From positions 1-32,614 of the forward strand of contig CAMKAJ010000027.1 of the NCBI GenBank assembly GCA_946410455.1: DNA of 32,614 nt, written 5' to 3'. The DNA comes from an uncultured Bacteroidales bacterium. GTDB lineage: Bacteria > Bacteroidota > Bacteroidia > Bacteroidales > UBA932. Of the stretch, positions 16,861 through 25,464 are shown in pieces. The notes beneath the pieces were generated by a model. It did no database searches, was not told the origin of the DNA, and saw only the letters and a program-made list of their open reading frames with translations. How positions within the stretch are numbered: position 1 is the stretch's first letter; each line of letters starts with the position of its first letter. The position numbers and the translations under genes were made by a program.

Positions 16861-17859
16861 CTACGGCGGTGCAATGGCGCAGCGGGCAAGGCGCGAGGCG
16901 TCTTCCGGGGCCAGAATGCCGGCAGCGCCCAGTGCTTCTACAGTCCAGTCGCTGCGGGGCATGCTGCTGCGGAAGAGAGCGATAGAACGGGCTGTCTGCC
17001 AGCTCCGAATGTACGGGTGCTGGCGCAGGCTGTCTTGTGGCGCCTGCCAGAGGCGGAAGGCCCGTTGCGGCGGCGAGCAGACTATAAGGTCGCTCAGCGC
17101 GTCGTATTTCTCTTGGTCGAAGTGATAGATGTCCATCAGCTGCTCTTTGAACGAGTAGCCGCCCAGCCGTTCGCGGTAGCTCACCATTTTTGATGCGAAG
17201 TATGGGCCTATGCCTGGCAGGGCGTCGAATGCTGCGGAGTCGGCCTTGTTGATGTCGAGCTTGGGAATGTTGATGAAGGGCTTGAGGCGCTCGTACACCG
17301 AGTCGGCCACAACGTACGACTTGGCAAAGTCGGACGGGCGCCGGAAGCGGCCTCCCTTGGCGCGGTAGTTATCTATAGACTGAGCCTGTTTCTCGCTGAA
17401 TCCCAGGCGCATAAGATCCTCTACGCTCACGGTGTTGGGGTTGAAAGAGAAGCTTTCTACCCGCCGCGTGCGCTGCCTCTCGCGCTCCACCGCCGGGGCG
17501 TGGGCAGCGTTCCTGCGCACCGTGACGGCGGCTCCGGTAGCCCCTCCGGATTGGCCATTAAACCTGTTGCCGGACGTCTTGTTTCCGGCCGCCTTGCCCC
17601 CGGTGATGCTCTGGCCGGAAGGAGCATCACTTTCCCTCTGGCCCCCGGCCTCTGCCGCTTCCTCCAGCAGCCTTGCCGCCAGCGCCTCATCTACTACGTA
17701 AACCGTGTCCGGTGCGTCCCGGTGCGCCGCAATGTACAGTGCCGCCGCACGATGCACAAACAGCGCGCTCTGGTACCCGATAATCAGAAATGCGAAGGCT
17801 ATGCCTCCAACCTTGAAGACGGTCCCCGGGACCTCATCTTTGCGATCTTTCTTCCCCAC
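16861..17859 (-). CDS. ComEA-like helix-hairpin-helix membrane protein
   Basis: A 332-residue protein. Residues about 12-40 form one membrane helix (VGGIAFAFLIIGYQSALF). Residues 60-135 are a low-complexity Gly/Ala/Arg-rich linker. Helix-hairpin-helix motifs follow at about 140-200 (FNPNTVSVEDLMRLGFSEKQ) and 205-260 (DINKADSAAFDALPGIGPYF). Such proteins are placed with ComEA and may bind DNA at the membrane; the role here is unknown. The start is a GTG at 17859 preceded by GGAGGAGAG, one of the few good ribosome sites in the window. It overlaps the end of rsmI by 26 bases, so the two are cotranscribed. The linker carries a strong hairpin at 17603-17630. Confidence 0.8.
   Translation of the reverse strand: MGKKDRKDEVPGTVFKVGGIAFAFLIIGYQSALFVHRAAALYIAAHRDAPDTVYVVDEALAARLLEEAAEAGGQRESDAPSGQSITGGKAAGNKTSGNRFNGQSGGATGAAVTVRRNAAHAPAVERERQRTRRVESFSFNPNTVSVEDLMRLGFSEKQAQSIDNYRAKGGRFRRPSDFAKSYVVADSVYERLKPFINIPKLDINKADSAAFDALPGIGPYFASKMVSYRERLGGYSFKEQLMDIYHFDQEKYDALSDLIVCSPPQRAFRLWQAPQDSLRQHPYIRSWQTARSIALFRSSMPRSDWTVEALGAAGILAPEDASRLARCAIAPP
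17603..17630. repeat. 9-bp hairpin inside the HhH protein linker
   Basis: GTGATGCTC (17603-17611) and GAGCATCAC (17622-17630) pair perfectly around a 10-base loop. A second, weaker GCCGGA/TCCGGC hairpin lies nearby, near 17568-17590. Both fall in the variable Gly-rich linker of the gene. Confidence 0.7.
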
Positions 17860-18583
17860 AATCTCTCTCCTCCTTGTACTTGTTGTGATGCTCGCGGTGC
17901 TGCTCCTCGGGCAGCCCGGCGAGTACGATTACTATTTCTCCCTTGGGCTCCACCGCCCTGAAATGCTCCAGCACCTGCGCCAGCCCCCCCCGGCAGTGCT
18001 CCTCGTGCAGCTTGGAAATCTCGCGGGCCACGGAACACTCGCGCTCCGGCCCAAAGACCTGCACAAACTGCTCCAGCGTCTTTACCAGACGCCGTGGTGA
18101 TTCGTAGAATATCATAGTCCTTGATTCTTGGTTAAGTGAATTCAGTAGTGTCTGGCGGCCCTTTTTCTGGGGCAGGAAACCCTCGAAGCAGAAGCGGTCG
18201 CAGGGCAGGCCGGAGCTCACGAGCGCCGGGATGCATGCCGTAGCTCCGGGCAGAGTCTGCACTTCTATGCCCTCACGGGCGCATTCGCGGGCCAGAAGAA
18301 AGCCAGGATCGGAGATTCCGGGGGTGCCGGCGTCGCTAATCAAGGCCACGGTGCTCCCGGCGAGCAGCTTCTCTTTAATCAACCCCACGGTCTGGTGCTC
18401 GTTGAACTTGTGATGAGATGCGAGCTTACCTTTGATGCCGTAATGCTGCAGCAGAACGGAGCTCGTGCGGGTGTCCTCTGCCAGTATCAGGTCGGCCTCG
18501 CGGAGCACCGAGAGGGCGCGCAGAGTAATGTCGTCCAGGTTTCCTACAGGAGTGGGAACTATGTACAAAATCCCGTTGGGCAT
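17834..18583 (-). CDS. rsmI: 16S rRNA (cytidine1402-2'-O)-methyltransferase
   Basis: A 249-residue SAM-dependent methyltransferase of the tetrapyrrole-methylase fold. The N-terminal [18 protein letters not shown], then [51 protein letters not shown] and [12 protein letters not shown] are all diagnostic of RsmI, which modifies C1402 in the ribosomal decoding centre. The start at 18583 ([10 protein letters not shown]) was preferred to an ATG 14 codons upstream, which would abut the tdk start and has no family support. It diverges from tdk with 42 bases between, and its 3' end overlaps the HhH gene by 26 bases. Only the very C-terminus (lysine/arginine/glutamate-rich) is unusual. Confidence 0.95.
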   Translation of the reverse strand: MPNGILYIVPTPVGNLDDITLRALSVLREADLILAEDTRTSSVLLQHYGIKGKLASHHKFNEHQTVGLIKEKLLAGSTVALISDAGTPGISDPGFLLARECAREGIEVQTLPGATACIPALVSSGLPCDRFCFEGFLPQKKGRQTLLNSLNQESRTMIFYESPRRLVKTLEQFVQVFGPERECSVAREISKLHEEHCRGGLAQVLEHFRAVEPKGEIVIVLAGLPEEQHREHHNKYKEERDCGEERSQR

Positions 18584-18598
18584 ATCACAAGTTTTTTC

Positions 18599-18606
18599 TA
18601 TATTTG
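18599..18606 (+). promoter_or_regulatory. -7 box for tdk
   Basis: TATATTTG fits TAnnTTTG and ends 19 bases before the tdk ATG. It sits in the 42-base divergent gap with rsmI. Confidence 0.5.
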
Positions 18607-18625
18607 TCTGCACAAAGCTAAGCAA

Positions 18626-19198
18626 ATGTTTTCAGAAAACCACAAAAAATCCGGCTGCATCGAAGTTGTTTGCGGCTCTATGTTTTCCGGCAAGACCGAG
18701 GAACTCATCAGGCGCCTTCGCCGCGCACAGTTTGCCAATCAAAAAATTGCCATCTTCAAGCCTGCAATAGACAACCGCTACTCAGATGTAGAAGTGGTTT
18801 CGCACGATTTCCATAAAATCACCTCCAAGCCCATCGCCGACGCTGCAGAGATGCTCGCCGTGGAGCCGGACGTCGAGGTGGTGGGAGTAGATGAGGCCCA
18901 GTTCTTCGGGCCCAACCTCGTGGACGTTTGCCAGACCCTTGCCAACAGGGGAGTGCGCGTTATCATCGCCGGATTGGATACAGACTATCTGGGTAAGCCT
19001 TTCGGGCCCATGCCCATGCTTATGGCCGTGGCCGAAGATGTGCAGAAGGTGCATGCGATTTGCGTGCGCTGCGGCAACCTCGCCAACCACTCGCACCGTC
19101 TGAGCAAGAGCAAAGACCTCGTGGTGCTGGGAGAGAAAGATGTTTACGAGCCTCTCTGCCGCGAGTGTTATAACGCCGCTCTGGCCGAGGAAAGCTAG
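18626..19198 (+). CDS. tdk: Thymidine kinase (type II)
   Basis: A 190-residue enzyme that phosphorylates thymidine in pyrimidine salvage. Walker A is GSMFSGKT (17-24). The catalytic region is [11 protein letters not shown], followed by the lasso-like [15 protein letters not shown]. The zinc ligands are two pairs, CVRC and CREC. Length matches the family. The start at 18626 fits the -7 box at 18599; longer upstream frames are antisense to rsmI. The stop overlaps the rmuC stop tail to tail: the shared CTAG at 19195-19198 supplies TAG to both genes. Confidence 0.97.
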   Translation: MFSENHKKSGCIEVVCGSMFSGKTEELIRRLRRAQFANQKIAIFKPAIDNRYSDVEVVSHDFHKITSKPIADAAEMLAVEPDVEVVGVDEAQFFGPNLVDVCQTLANRGVRVIIAGLDTDYLGKPFGPMPMLMAVAEDVQKVHAICVRCGNLANHSHRLSKSKDLVVLGEKDVYEPLCRECYNAALAEES

Positions 19199-20565
19199 CC
19201 CTCCAGTAATTCCGGAAGATTCTTTTTGGCCTTGAAGCCCAGCGCCTCTACGTCGCGGGCCGCCTTCACTATGCTCTGGCCGCTCTCGCGCAGCTTCTTG
19301 TCGCCGGCTTCGAAGCTCGTCTGGGCGTCTTTGAGTTTCTTGCCTACCTCGGCGTAGGAATTGCAGAAATCTGCTACACGGTCCACCATGCGCTGGGCTG
19401 CATCCACGATTTTCTCCTGGTTGCGCGCCTGCTCAAAGTTGATCCACGCCGTGCGCACCAGGCGCAGGAATGGCATCAGCGTTTCTTCGCTGGTAATCAG
19501 CACGTTCTTGCGGAATGCGTCGGTAATTATGTGCGCATTGAGCTGGCGGGCGAGTATGAGCGCGTTCACGTTGGGTACAAACATCACGGTGTAATCCAGG
19601 CACTTGCGTCCGGTCTTGAGGTAGGCTGCGTAATCCTTGCGTGAGAGCCCGTCCACCTGGTCCATAATAGCCTTGAGATTGCGTGCGGCGGCGTCTCTGC
19701 GCTCCTCATCGGTCTCGGCCGAGAAGTAGTCCGACAGGGCGTTGAGCGACACTTTGCAGTCCACCACAATGTCGGTCTGGTCGGGGTAGTGGAGGATGAA
19801 GTCGGGACGCATGCGCTTGCCGGTATCCTCGTTGTGGATTACTATGCCGAGCTCGTCGCGCAGGGTCTCCTCGCGGTCGAAGTCGCGTCCCTCCTCAAGC
19901 CCCTCGGCGAGCAGCAGATTGTGCAGCTGGGTCTCGCCCCATACGCCCTGCATCTTGTTCTGCCCGCGGAGCGCGCTGGCCAGGCGGTCGGCTTTGGCGC
20001 CCACGCTAGCGGTCTGCTCCTGCAGCTTGTTCACGGCGGCGTCCATCTTTACGCGCAGTTCGGCCGTGCTGTCGTGCTGCGTCTTCTTGTTGGCCTCGAA
20101 GGCCTCCTTCATATCCTTGAGGTTCTTGTTGAAGTCGCCCGCAATATTGGTGAACGACTCCTTGGCGTGCTTGCTGAACTCGTCTTCGCGCGCCTTGAGC
20201 ATCTTCTCGCTTTCCGAGCTGATTTGCGCTTTTACCGCATCCAGCTGCTGCTGGAGGGCTTTCTCGCTGTACTCCTTTAGCTCGGAGAGGCGCTCCTCGT
20301 ATGCCTTGCGGGCATTCTCGGCCTCGGTGCTCTTGAACTCCAGCTCCTTGCTCACGCCTTGCAGACGTATCTCCTTGGCGGTGAGATCGTTATTGGCTTG
20401 CTGCAGGAGGGCGTCTTTGGCGGCGAGGTCGCTGTTCGCTTGCTGAAGGAGGGCGTCCTTTTCTGCGATTTGCTTTTTGAGTGCGCCGCCTTGGCTTAGG
20501 AGGACAATCAGCAACGCCGCAATAATCAGCGCTGCTACTATAATTATAAGGGATACCGTATTCAT
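19195..20565 (-). CDS. rmuC: RmuC-family DNA recombination protein
   Basis: A 456-residue protein with an N-terminal membrane helix (about 4-24), a long coiled coil (about 28-190), and the RmuC nuclease-like domain (about 195-430). Diagnostic parts are [40 protein letters not shown] and [11 protein letters not shown]. RmuC restrains recombination at short inverted repeats in E. coli, which is notable in a palindrome-rich genome. The coiled coil contains a duplicated 14-residue unit ([14 protein letters not shown] / [14 protein letters not shown]). Its ATG overlaps the upstream hydrolase stop as ATGA, so the two are cotranscribed. Confidence 0.93.
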   Translation of the reverse strand: MNTVSLIIIVAALIIAALLIVLLSQGGALKKQIAEKDALLQQANSDLAAKDALLQQANNDLTAKEIRLQGVSKELEFKSTEAENARKAYEERLSELKEYSEKALQQQLDAVKAQISSESEKMLKAREDEFSKHAKESFTNIAGDFNKNLKDMKEAFEANKKTQHDSTAELRVKMDAAVNKLQEQTASVGAKADRLASALRGQNKMQGVWGETQLHNLLLAEGLEEGRDFDREETLRDELGIVIHNEDTGKRMRPDFILHYPDQTDIVVDCKVSLNALSDYFSAETDEERRDAAARNLKAIMDQVDGLSRKDYAAYLKTGRKCLDYTVMFVPNVNALILARQLNAHIITDAFRKNVLITSEETLMPFLRLVRTAWINFEQARNQEKIVDAAQRMVDRVADFCNSYAEVGKKLKDAQTSFEAGDKKLRESGQSIVKAARDVEALGFKAKKNLPELLEG

Positions 20566-21218
20566 TTCAACTCTACGTTAACAGGTTCAAGGCAAGCTTC
20601 GTTCATCATGGCGCGGGGGTTGGTGCCGGGGACTCCCTGCGGTACATCCATTCCCAGCAGCGCAAACAGCTCTTCCCAGTAGGCTGGCATGCTGCCGTCG
20701 GGCGCACAGAAGTTCATCGGAGCTTCGCTGAAGATGTAGCTCCCGTCGCTGCGGCGGTAGCTGTCGCGCACCAGCTCGGTGCAATACAGGGCAGTGTCGC
20801 ATGGGACGAAGCTCTTGTTGTACGACAGTCCGGTGTAGCCTCTTGCGCGGGCAACGTAGCGGGCGGCGTCGCGGCGGTCTTTGGGGCTTGCGAGCCGCAT
20901 CACTATGAACTCCGGCAGCGAGCCGTCTTTGAGGGTGAAATCTGTGAGGAAGGTGTCGAGCGGATGGCGGTCTACTCCGTGCCGTATGGTAGCGTCTATA
21001 ATCCAAATAGAGTCGCCCTGCACCTCTGCTATGGCTGCGTGGATAATGTTCAGCGAGTCGCGGCAGGTGGCTGCTCCTATGGCGTCAGACATAGAGCCTT
21101 CTATGCGGTAATCTGCTGGAATTCCTACGAATACAAGGTCTCCTGTCTGCAGTCTTTGGGTTGGCCGGCAGGCTGCGAGCAACAGGAGCGAAGCAAGTAT
21201 GATGCAAGTCTGTTTCAT
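20562..21218 (-). CDS. YiiX-like NlpC/P60-type cysteine hydrolase, lipoprotein
   Basis: A 218-residue protein with lipobox LAAC (C17). It shows the permuted papain-like YiiX/YebB pattern: QTGDLVFVG near 24-32, the histidine H60 in NIIHAAIAEV, and the nucleophile C146 in ALYCTELV. Family members cleave amide or peptide bonds in cell-wall or lipid-like substrates; the substrate here is unknown. It is translationally coupled to rmuC (ATGA). A -7 box (TATCTTTG, 21243-21236) lies 17 bases upstream of the start, in the 50-base gap shared with dsbD. Confidence 0.82.
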   Translation of the reverse strand: MKQTCIILASLLLLAACRPTQRLQTGDLVFVGIPADYRIEGSMSDAIGAATCRDSLNIIHAAIAEVQGDSIWIIDATIRHGVDRHPLDTFLTDFTLKDGSLPEFIVMRLASPKDRRDAARYVARARGYTGLSYNKSFVPCDTALYCTELVRDSYRRSDGSYIFSEAPMNFCAPDGSMPAYWEELFALLGMDVPQGVPGTNPRAMMNEACLEPVNVELK

Positions 21219-21235
21219 CGTGCGACTCTTTTTTG

Positions 21236-21243
21236 CAAAGATA
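21236..21243 (-). promoter_or_regulatory. -7 box for the YiiX-like/rmuC operon
   Basis: On the minus strand TATCTTTG matches TAnnTTTG, 17 bases before the ATG at 21218. Confidence 0.45.
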
Positions 21244-21255
21244 ATCAGAATGCTT

Positions 21256-21263
21256 TAAATTTG
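21256..21263 (+). promoter_or_regulatory. -7 box for dsbD, nearly leaderless
   Basis: TAAATTTG ends 5 bases before the dsbD ATG (21269), the same spacing as at the GH127-type gene. Confidence 0.45.
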
Positions 21264-21268
21264 CAGAT

Positions 21269-23293
21269 ATGAAAAGGTACTTATTGACTCTGATTTTTGT
21301 GCTCGGTTCGCTTGGTCTTGGCGCTCAGTCTTCCGACGCTATGGTGGACTGGAGCGTGCAGGCTCGTGCGGCCGGCGACGGCATATACGAACTGGTGTTC
21401 AGCGGCAAGCCTTCCGATGGCTGGCACAGCTATGGCACGGGGAGCGAGTATTCCGCTCCTTCGCTTACCCTGGAGGCGCTTGCGGGCTGTGCGCTCGCAG
21501 GAGGCTTATACGATATTACCCAGCCAGTTATGGAGGATGGAGATCCGGTGTTCCGGGGTGCGTTCGAGCTGGGGCAGAAGATAAGTGTTCCGGCAGGCGG
21601 CGCTGCCGGCAAACTGTCGGGGTACCTTACTTATATGGCGTGTACCGACGGGGGTTGTGCTCCTCCGCAGGATTGGGAGTTTTCTGTAGATTTGGGGGCT
21701 GGCTCGGTTGGCCCTGCTGGTTCGGCTGGTTCGGCTGGCGCGGTGCCGCCCCACAGCAGCGAGATTTCTGATCCGGTTTCCGATGTCGGGGCCGGCGCCC
21801 TGCTATGGGCACTGATCCTGGAGGCCATCCTGTGGGGCTTCGCTATGTTGCTGACTCCCTGCGTGTTCCCCATGGTTCCCATGACGGTTTCGTTCTTCCT
21901 TAAGGGATCCTCTACTCCTGCTGCCGGACGTTTCAAGGCCTTCATGTACGGGCTTTTTATCGTGCTGCTGTACACGGTACCAATATCTGTTATCATTCTG
22001 GTCACACGTCTGGCCGGGGGAGATGCGGTAACTGCCGACATATTCAACTGGCTCGCTACCCACTGGCTGCCCAACCTCATTTTCTTTGTGGTATTCATGG
22101 TCTTTGCCGCCTCTTTCTTTGGGGCGTTCGATATTGTGCTTCCCTCGTCGTGGGTGAACAAGAGCGACAAGAATTCCGAGAAGGGGGGCCTTGCAGGGGT
22201 GTTCTTCATGGCCCTCACGCTGGTGCTGGTGTCTTTCTCCTGCACCGGGCCGATTGTGGGTTCGGTGCTCATTCGCTCCACTTCCGGAGAGTTCTGGGTG
22301 CCCATGGTTACCATGTTGGCGTTCTCTGTGGCTTTTGCCCTGCCGTTTACAGTGCTGGCTCTGTTTCCCTCGCTGCTTGGCAAGCTCAAGGGCAAGAGCA
22401 GCTCATGGCTCAATAGCGTCAAGGTGGTGCTGGGCTTCATTGAGGTGGCACTTGGCTTCAAGTTCCTGAGCGTGGCAGACCAGACTTATCACTGGGGGCT
22501 GCTAGACCGCGAGGTTTATCTGGCTATATGGATTGTAGTGTTTTCGCTGCTCGGGCTATATCTTCTGGGGAAGATCAAGTTCCCGCACGATGACCCTGAG
22601 CAGAAGCCTCTTGGCGTGTTCCGCCTGGGGCTGGTGATAGCGGTGTTCTCGTTCGTGGTGTATATGATTCCGGGTATGTGGGGCGCGCCGCTTAAGGCCC
22701 TCTCTGGATATCTTCCGCCGCTTGAGACTCAGGATTTTGTGATTGGTAGAGGTGTGGCCGGGGGACCTTCTGTCGTTCCCGGCAGTTCCGTTTCCGGCGG
22801 CACATCCTCCGTCATTGGCGGCTCAGACCAGGGATCACCCTCCCAGAAGTACGACCTCAAAATGCCCCTCGGCCTCAACGGCTACTTCACCCTGGAAGAG
22901 GGCCTTGCCGCTTCCCGACGGCTCGGCCGCCCGGTCTTTGTAGATATCACCGGCCACGGCTGCGTGAACTGCCGCGAGATGGAGCAGCGTGTCTGGAGCG
23001 ACCCTCGCGTGCTGGCCCTGCTTCGTGACGATTTTGTGATTGTGGCACTCTACACCGACGATAAGACCAAGCTCGCCCGCGAAGATTGGGTTACACTTCC
23101 TAACGGTCGGGTACTCAAAGATTTAGGTCGCGCAAATTCCTATCTGGTGAGGGAACGTTTCGGGGTTAACGCCCAGCCCAACTACGCCCTTCTTGGCTCC
23201 GACGGCCAGCTGCTTGTGCCGGTACGTGGTTACAACCTGGACGTAGACAGCTTCGTCGACTTCCTCCACTCCGGCCTCGCCGCCTTCCGCTAG
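21269..23293 (+). CDS. dsbD: Thiol:disulfide interchange protein DsbD-like
   Basis: A 674-residue membrane protein with a signal peptide (1-19). The N-terminal DsbD-alpha-like domain (about 22-135) has two cysteines in MACTDGGCAPPQDW. A multi-helix core (about 178-480) holds the redox pair C198 (LTPCVFPMVP) and C325 (FSCTGP). The C-terminal thioredoxin-like domain (about 540-674) has C565-V-N-C568. It carries electrons from cytoplasmic thioredoxin to periplasmic proteins. Two low-complexity linkers stand out: about 142-160 (GPAGSAGSAGA-type repeats) and about 490-530 (Gly/Ser-rich, with a hairpin at 22757-22783). The gene converges on folP, with an elaborate palindrome between them. Confidence 0.93.
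   Translation: MKRYLLTLIFVLGSLGLGAQSSDAMVDWSVQARAAGDGIYELVFSGKPSDGWHSYGTGSEYSAPSLTLEALAGCALAGGLYDITQPVMEDGDPVFRGAFELGQKISVPAGGAAGKLSGYLTYMACTDGGCAPPQDWEFSVDLGAGSVGPAGSAGSAGAVPPHSSEISDPVSDVGAGALLWALILEAILWGFAMLLTPCVFPMVPMTVSFFLKGSSTPAAGRFKAFMYGLFIVLLYTVPISVIILVTRLAGGDAVTADIFNWLATHWLPNLIFFVVFMVFAASFFGAFDIVLPSSWVNKSDKNSEKGGLAGVFFMALTLVLVSFSCTGPIVGSVLIRSTSGEFWVPMVTMLAFSVAFALPFTVLALFPSLLGKLKGKSSSWLNSVKVVLGFIEVALGFKFLSVADQTYHWGLLDREVYLAIWIVVFSLLGLYLLGKIKFPHDDPEQKPLGVFRLGLVIAVFSFVVYMIPGMWGAPLKALSGYLPPLETQDFVIGRGVAGGPSVVPGSSVSGGTSSVIGGSDQGSPSQKYDLKMPLGLNGYFTLEEGLAASRRLGRPVFVDITGHGCVNCREMEQRVWSDPRVLALLRDDFVIVALYTDDKTKLAREDWVTLPNGRVLKDLGRANSYLVRERFGVNAQPNYALLGSDGQLLVPVRGYNLDVDSFVDFLHSGLAAFR
22757..22783. 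repeat. Hairpin in the dsbD linker
   Basis: GCCGGG (22757-22762) pairs with CCCGGC (22778-22783) within the Gly/Ser-rich stretch that joins the membrane core to the thioredoxin domain. Confidence 0.5.
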
Positions 23294-23314
23294 CCCACCC
23301 TTTCTGTGGCTGGC

Positions 23315-23410
23315 CCACAACTCTATGACATTCAGGACGTTATGTATTTTGCCTGCATGAAATATCGTGCAGGCAAAATGCATAACTTGTTGTGTGAGTG
23401 CAAGTTGTGC
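23315..23410. repeat. 96-base compound palindrome between dsbD and folP
   Basis: The core is a 12-bp perfect stem, ATTTTGCCTGCA (23346-23357) with TGCAGGCAAAAT (23368-23379), around a 10-base loop. With one wobble the stem extends to 19 pairs (23339-23357 with 23368-23386). On either side lies a 31-base flank with AAC/GTT-rich arms. The right flank folds as GCATAACTTG / CAAGTTGTGC with one wobble pair. The left flank is a degenerate mirror copy, about 18 of 31 positions. There is no U-tract after either arm, so it is not a classic intrinsic terminator, though it could still end transcripts from both genes. The core recurs at 32527-32560. Confidence 0.75.
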
Positions 23411-23417
23411 GCCAGGT

Positions 23418-24635
23418 TTAGGGCGTTATGATGGAGTGGATGCGGAGGATGTCGGCGCCGTGGGCTATGGCAAGGGCGTGAGCGGCGGCGGTGCCGTTGG
23501 AAATGGCGGAGTTGCTACTGACGTTCCCACTTAGATGTTCGTTACCGTTTTTGCTGCCGGAATTCCCGCCAGGGATATTGCGGGTGAATCGTTTGTCGGC
23601 GGCGCCAATGAGGATGGGCCGGCCGAAGGCTTTTAATTCTTCCAGCCTCTCAAGAATTTCCCAGTTCTGGGCGTCCGTCTTGGCAAAGCCGAGGCCCGGG
23701 TCGAGTATCCATTCGCGAATGCCAAGTGCCTCTGCCTTAGCAGAAAAGGCGCTGAAGTAGCGTTTCAGTTCGGCCATTATTCCATCGGGATAATCGCATA
23801 GGGAATCCATGGTTCGAGGATTTCCCCGTTTATGCATGGCAATGTATGGGAGGCCCAACTCTGCTACAGTCGGGAGCATCTTCGGATCGTCCTCTCCAGC
23901 AGATATATCGTTTACTATAAAGCGCCCGATAGTATCGTACGCCCGCCGCACTATTTCTGCGCTGGTGGTGTCGATAGAGATTAGCGGAAGGAGCGCAGTT
24001 TCATCAGGAATGTGGGGGACAGTGGTATCAACAGAAATATGGGGGATAGTTCTGTTGATAGAGTAATCCGGAACAGTAGTGGTGTTGCCGGAGGTACAAA
24101 CCGCTGTACCTCCGGCGTCATTTTGGGCCGATTTTGCTGCCGGAGGTCCATTCAATTGTACCTCCGGCGACACTTCGGCAGCGGAAGAGGGGTGAACTAC
24201 TGCTGCGTCACGCTTCGGCGGCAAGTCCCTCCGGCTACATCCGTCCTCGCTATTTCCGCCGTCGTGACACACGTCGGCGGGCTGCGGCCGAGTAACGCCG
24301 GAGGGACTTCCGCCATCTCGCTGTGCTGCAGCAATGGCTGCCAGCACCGGGTGCAACCGAGACCATTCGGCATCTACTGTGACTTCCGCCGCGCCGGGTC
24401 GGGTAGATACGGCCCCGAGGTCGATAATATCGGCCCCGTCGTTAAGCAATTCCTGGATTCGCCGCAGCGCCGCAGTCGCAAGAGCATCGGCTCCGCTGGC
24501 ACCATCAGCTCCGCCGGCCCCATCGGCCCCGTCAGCCTCGCCAGTCCCATCAGCCCTTCCTGCCCCGTCAACCCAAACCCTGCTGGGCTCGTAGAACGAG
24601 TCCGGAGTCAAGTTTACAATTGCCATCTGAATCAT
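23418..24635 (-). CDS. folP: Dihydropteroate synthase, divergent and with large inserts
   Basis: A 405-residue protein against about 270-290 for the family. The core motifs of this folate enzyme (pABA plus pterin pyrophosphate to dihydropteroate) are present in order: MAIVNLTPDSF, DGADIIDLGAVSTRPGA, PLISIDTTSAEIVRRAY, VNDISAGEDDPKM, ILDPGLGFAKT. Several positions deviate: IAMHKRGNP for the usual MHMxGxP, GAADKRFTR where GxSRK is expected, and the end RIHSIITP where RVHD is usual. Inserts lie at residues about 14-42 (GADGA-type repeat) and about 95-200 (palindromic elements). The start at 24635 or 24626 begins the conserved strand; the ATG 25 codons earlier runs into the divergent gene. Reading frame is intact. 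Confidence 0.85.
   Translation of the reverse strand: MIQMAIVNLTPDSFYEPSRVWVDGAGRADGTGEADGADGAGGADGASGADALATAALRRIQELLNDGADIIDLGAVSTRPGAAEVTVDAEWSRLHPVLAAIAAAQRDGGSPSGVTRPQPADVCHDGGNSEDGCSRRDLPPKRDAAVVHPSSAAEVSPEVQLNGPPAAKSAQNDAGGTAVCTSGNTTTVPDYSINRTIPHISVDTTVPHIPDETALLPLISIDTTSAEIVRRAYDTIGRFIVNDISAGEDDPKMLPTVAELGLPYIAMHKRGNPRTMDSLCDYPDGIMAELKRYFSAFSAKAEALGIREWILDPGLGFAKTDAQNWEILERLEELKAFGRPILIGAADKRFTRNIPGGNSGSKNGNEHLSGNVSSNSAISNGTAAAHALAIAHGADILRIHSIITP
24087..24168 (-). repeat. 82-base four-arm palindromic element inserted in frame in folP
   Basis: Arm GCCGGAGGT, 12-base loop, arm ACCTCCGGC, 22-base spacer, then the same arms and a 12-base loop again. All four arms pair perfectly. On the coding strand the spacer reads AGCAAAATCGGCCC then AAAATGAC. 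It encodes P-P-A-A-K-S-A-Q-N-D-A-G-G-T. Element length, arm, loop and spacer lengths equal those of the thiL element. Confidence 0.85.
24217..24314. repeat. Second palindromic insert in folP, nested hairpin
   Basis: Outer arms at 24217-24235 and 24297-24314 are complementary apart from one extra base, and share the CCTCCGGC core with the adjacent 82-base element. Between them 24256-24280 folds as CCGCCG-n-CGTG, loop, CACG-n-CGGCGG. The region encodes part of the FolP insert (residues about 107-140). Confidence 0.75.
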
Positions 24636-24659
24636 GTAGCAAAGATGACAATTTATTAT

Positions 24660-24667
24660 TAGATTTG
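24660..24667 (+). promoter_or_regulatory. -7 box for the radical SAM gene
   Basis: TAGATTTG ends 7 bases before the ATG at 24675. On the opposite strand a near-match CATCTTTG (24647-24640) ends 4 bases before the folP ATG. Confidence 0.45.
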
Positions 24668-24674
24668 TATCACT

Positions 24675-25427
24675 ATGCTCAGAGAAGAAACCGTATTTGG
24701 CCCCATACACAGCCGCCGCCTGGGTAACTCCCTGGGAATCAACCTGCTTCCCACAAAAGGCAAGATCTGCAACTTCGACTGTATCTATTGCGAGTGCGGC
24801 TGGAACGCCGACGGGCGCGACGACACCGTCCTCCCCACAGCCGTCCAGGTACGCAACGCGCTGGAAGACAAGCTCTCCGCTCTCATGCTCGAGTGCGTTC
24901 CCATCGACTCCATCACTTTCAGCGGTGACGGCGAGCCCACGCTCAACCCGGAGTTCCCCCGCATCATAGAAGATACGCTGCGGCTCCGCGACGCCTTCTA
25001 TCCATCGGCCAAAGTTTCCGTGCTCTCAAACGCCACGCGGGTGCACGTGCCGGAGGTCTTCGAGGCGCTCAAGAAAGTGGACAACCCCATCCTCAAGATT
25101 GATGCACCTACGGACGAGCTGGCCTCTCGCATCAATCATCCAGCATCTGGATACAGCGTCGCCCGCACCGTGGAAGCGCTCAAGCAGTTCGGCGGCGACT
25201 TCATCCTTCAGACCATGTTCCTGCGGGCTCCGGACTTCGATTCCGCTGCGCCAGAGGTGCTCGGCGGATGGATGGAAATCGTGCGCACACTGCGCCCCAG
25301 ACTCATTCAGCTTTACTCGATAGACCGCCCCACGCCCATGCAGGGGCTCCAGAAATACAGCGTAGAGCAGATGCAGCAACTCGTGGCGCCGCTGCTCCGC
25401 GAGGGATTCAACATTCAGTTCCGATAG
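24675..25427 (+). CDS. Radical SAM protein
   Basis: A 250-residue enzyme with the [4Fe-4S] motif C32-x3-C36-x2-C39 (KICNFDCIYCECGW). The SAM-binding GDGEPTLNPEF follows, then LSNATRVHVPEVFEAL and KVDNPILKIDAPTDE. It belongs to the small wybutosine-like/pyruvate-formate-lyase-activating-like group found widely in Bacteroidota; the substrate is not known to me. It begins 39 bases from the divergent folP start. Its last 21 bases (FNIQFR-stop) recur in altered form 41 bases downstream, at the start of the next gene. Confidence 0.88.
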   Translation: MLREETVFGPIHSRRLGNSLGINLLPTKGKICNFDCIYCECGWNADGRDDTVLPTAVQVRNALEDKLSALMLECVPIDSITFSGDGEPTLNPEFPRIIEDTLRLRDAFYPSAKVSVLSNATRVHVPEVFEALKKVDNPILKIDAPTDELASRINHPASGYSVARTVEALKQFGGDFILQTMFLRAPDFDSAAPEVLGGWMEIVRTLRPRLIQLYSIDRPTPMQGLQKYSVEQMQQLVAPLLREGFNIQFR

Positions 25428-25464
25428 AAACGCAGTTTCGCGAAAGATTCAGCTTTCAGTTCCG

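Noticed and set aside
23346..23379. Classic intrinsic terminator for dsbD or folP
   Set aside because: Neither strand has a U-tract after the 3' arm, which ends in AAAAT; described as a repeat instead, though it may still affect transcript ends.
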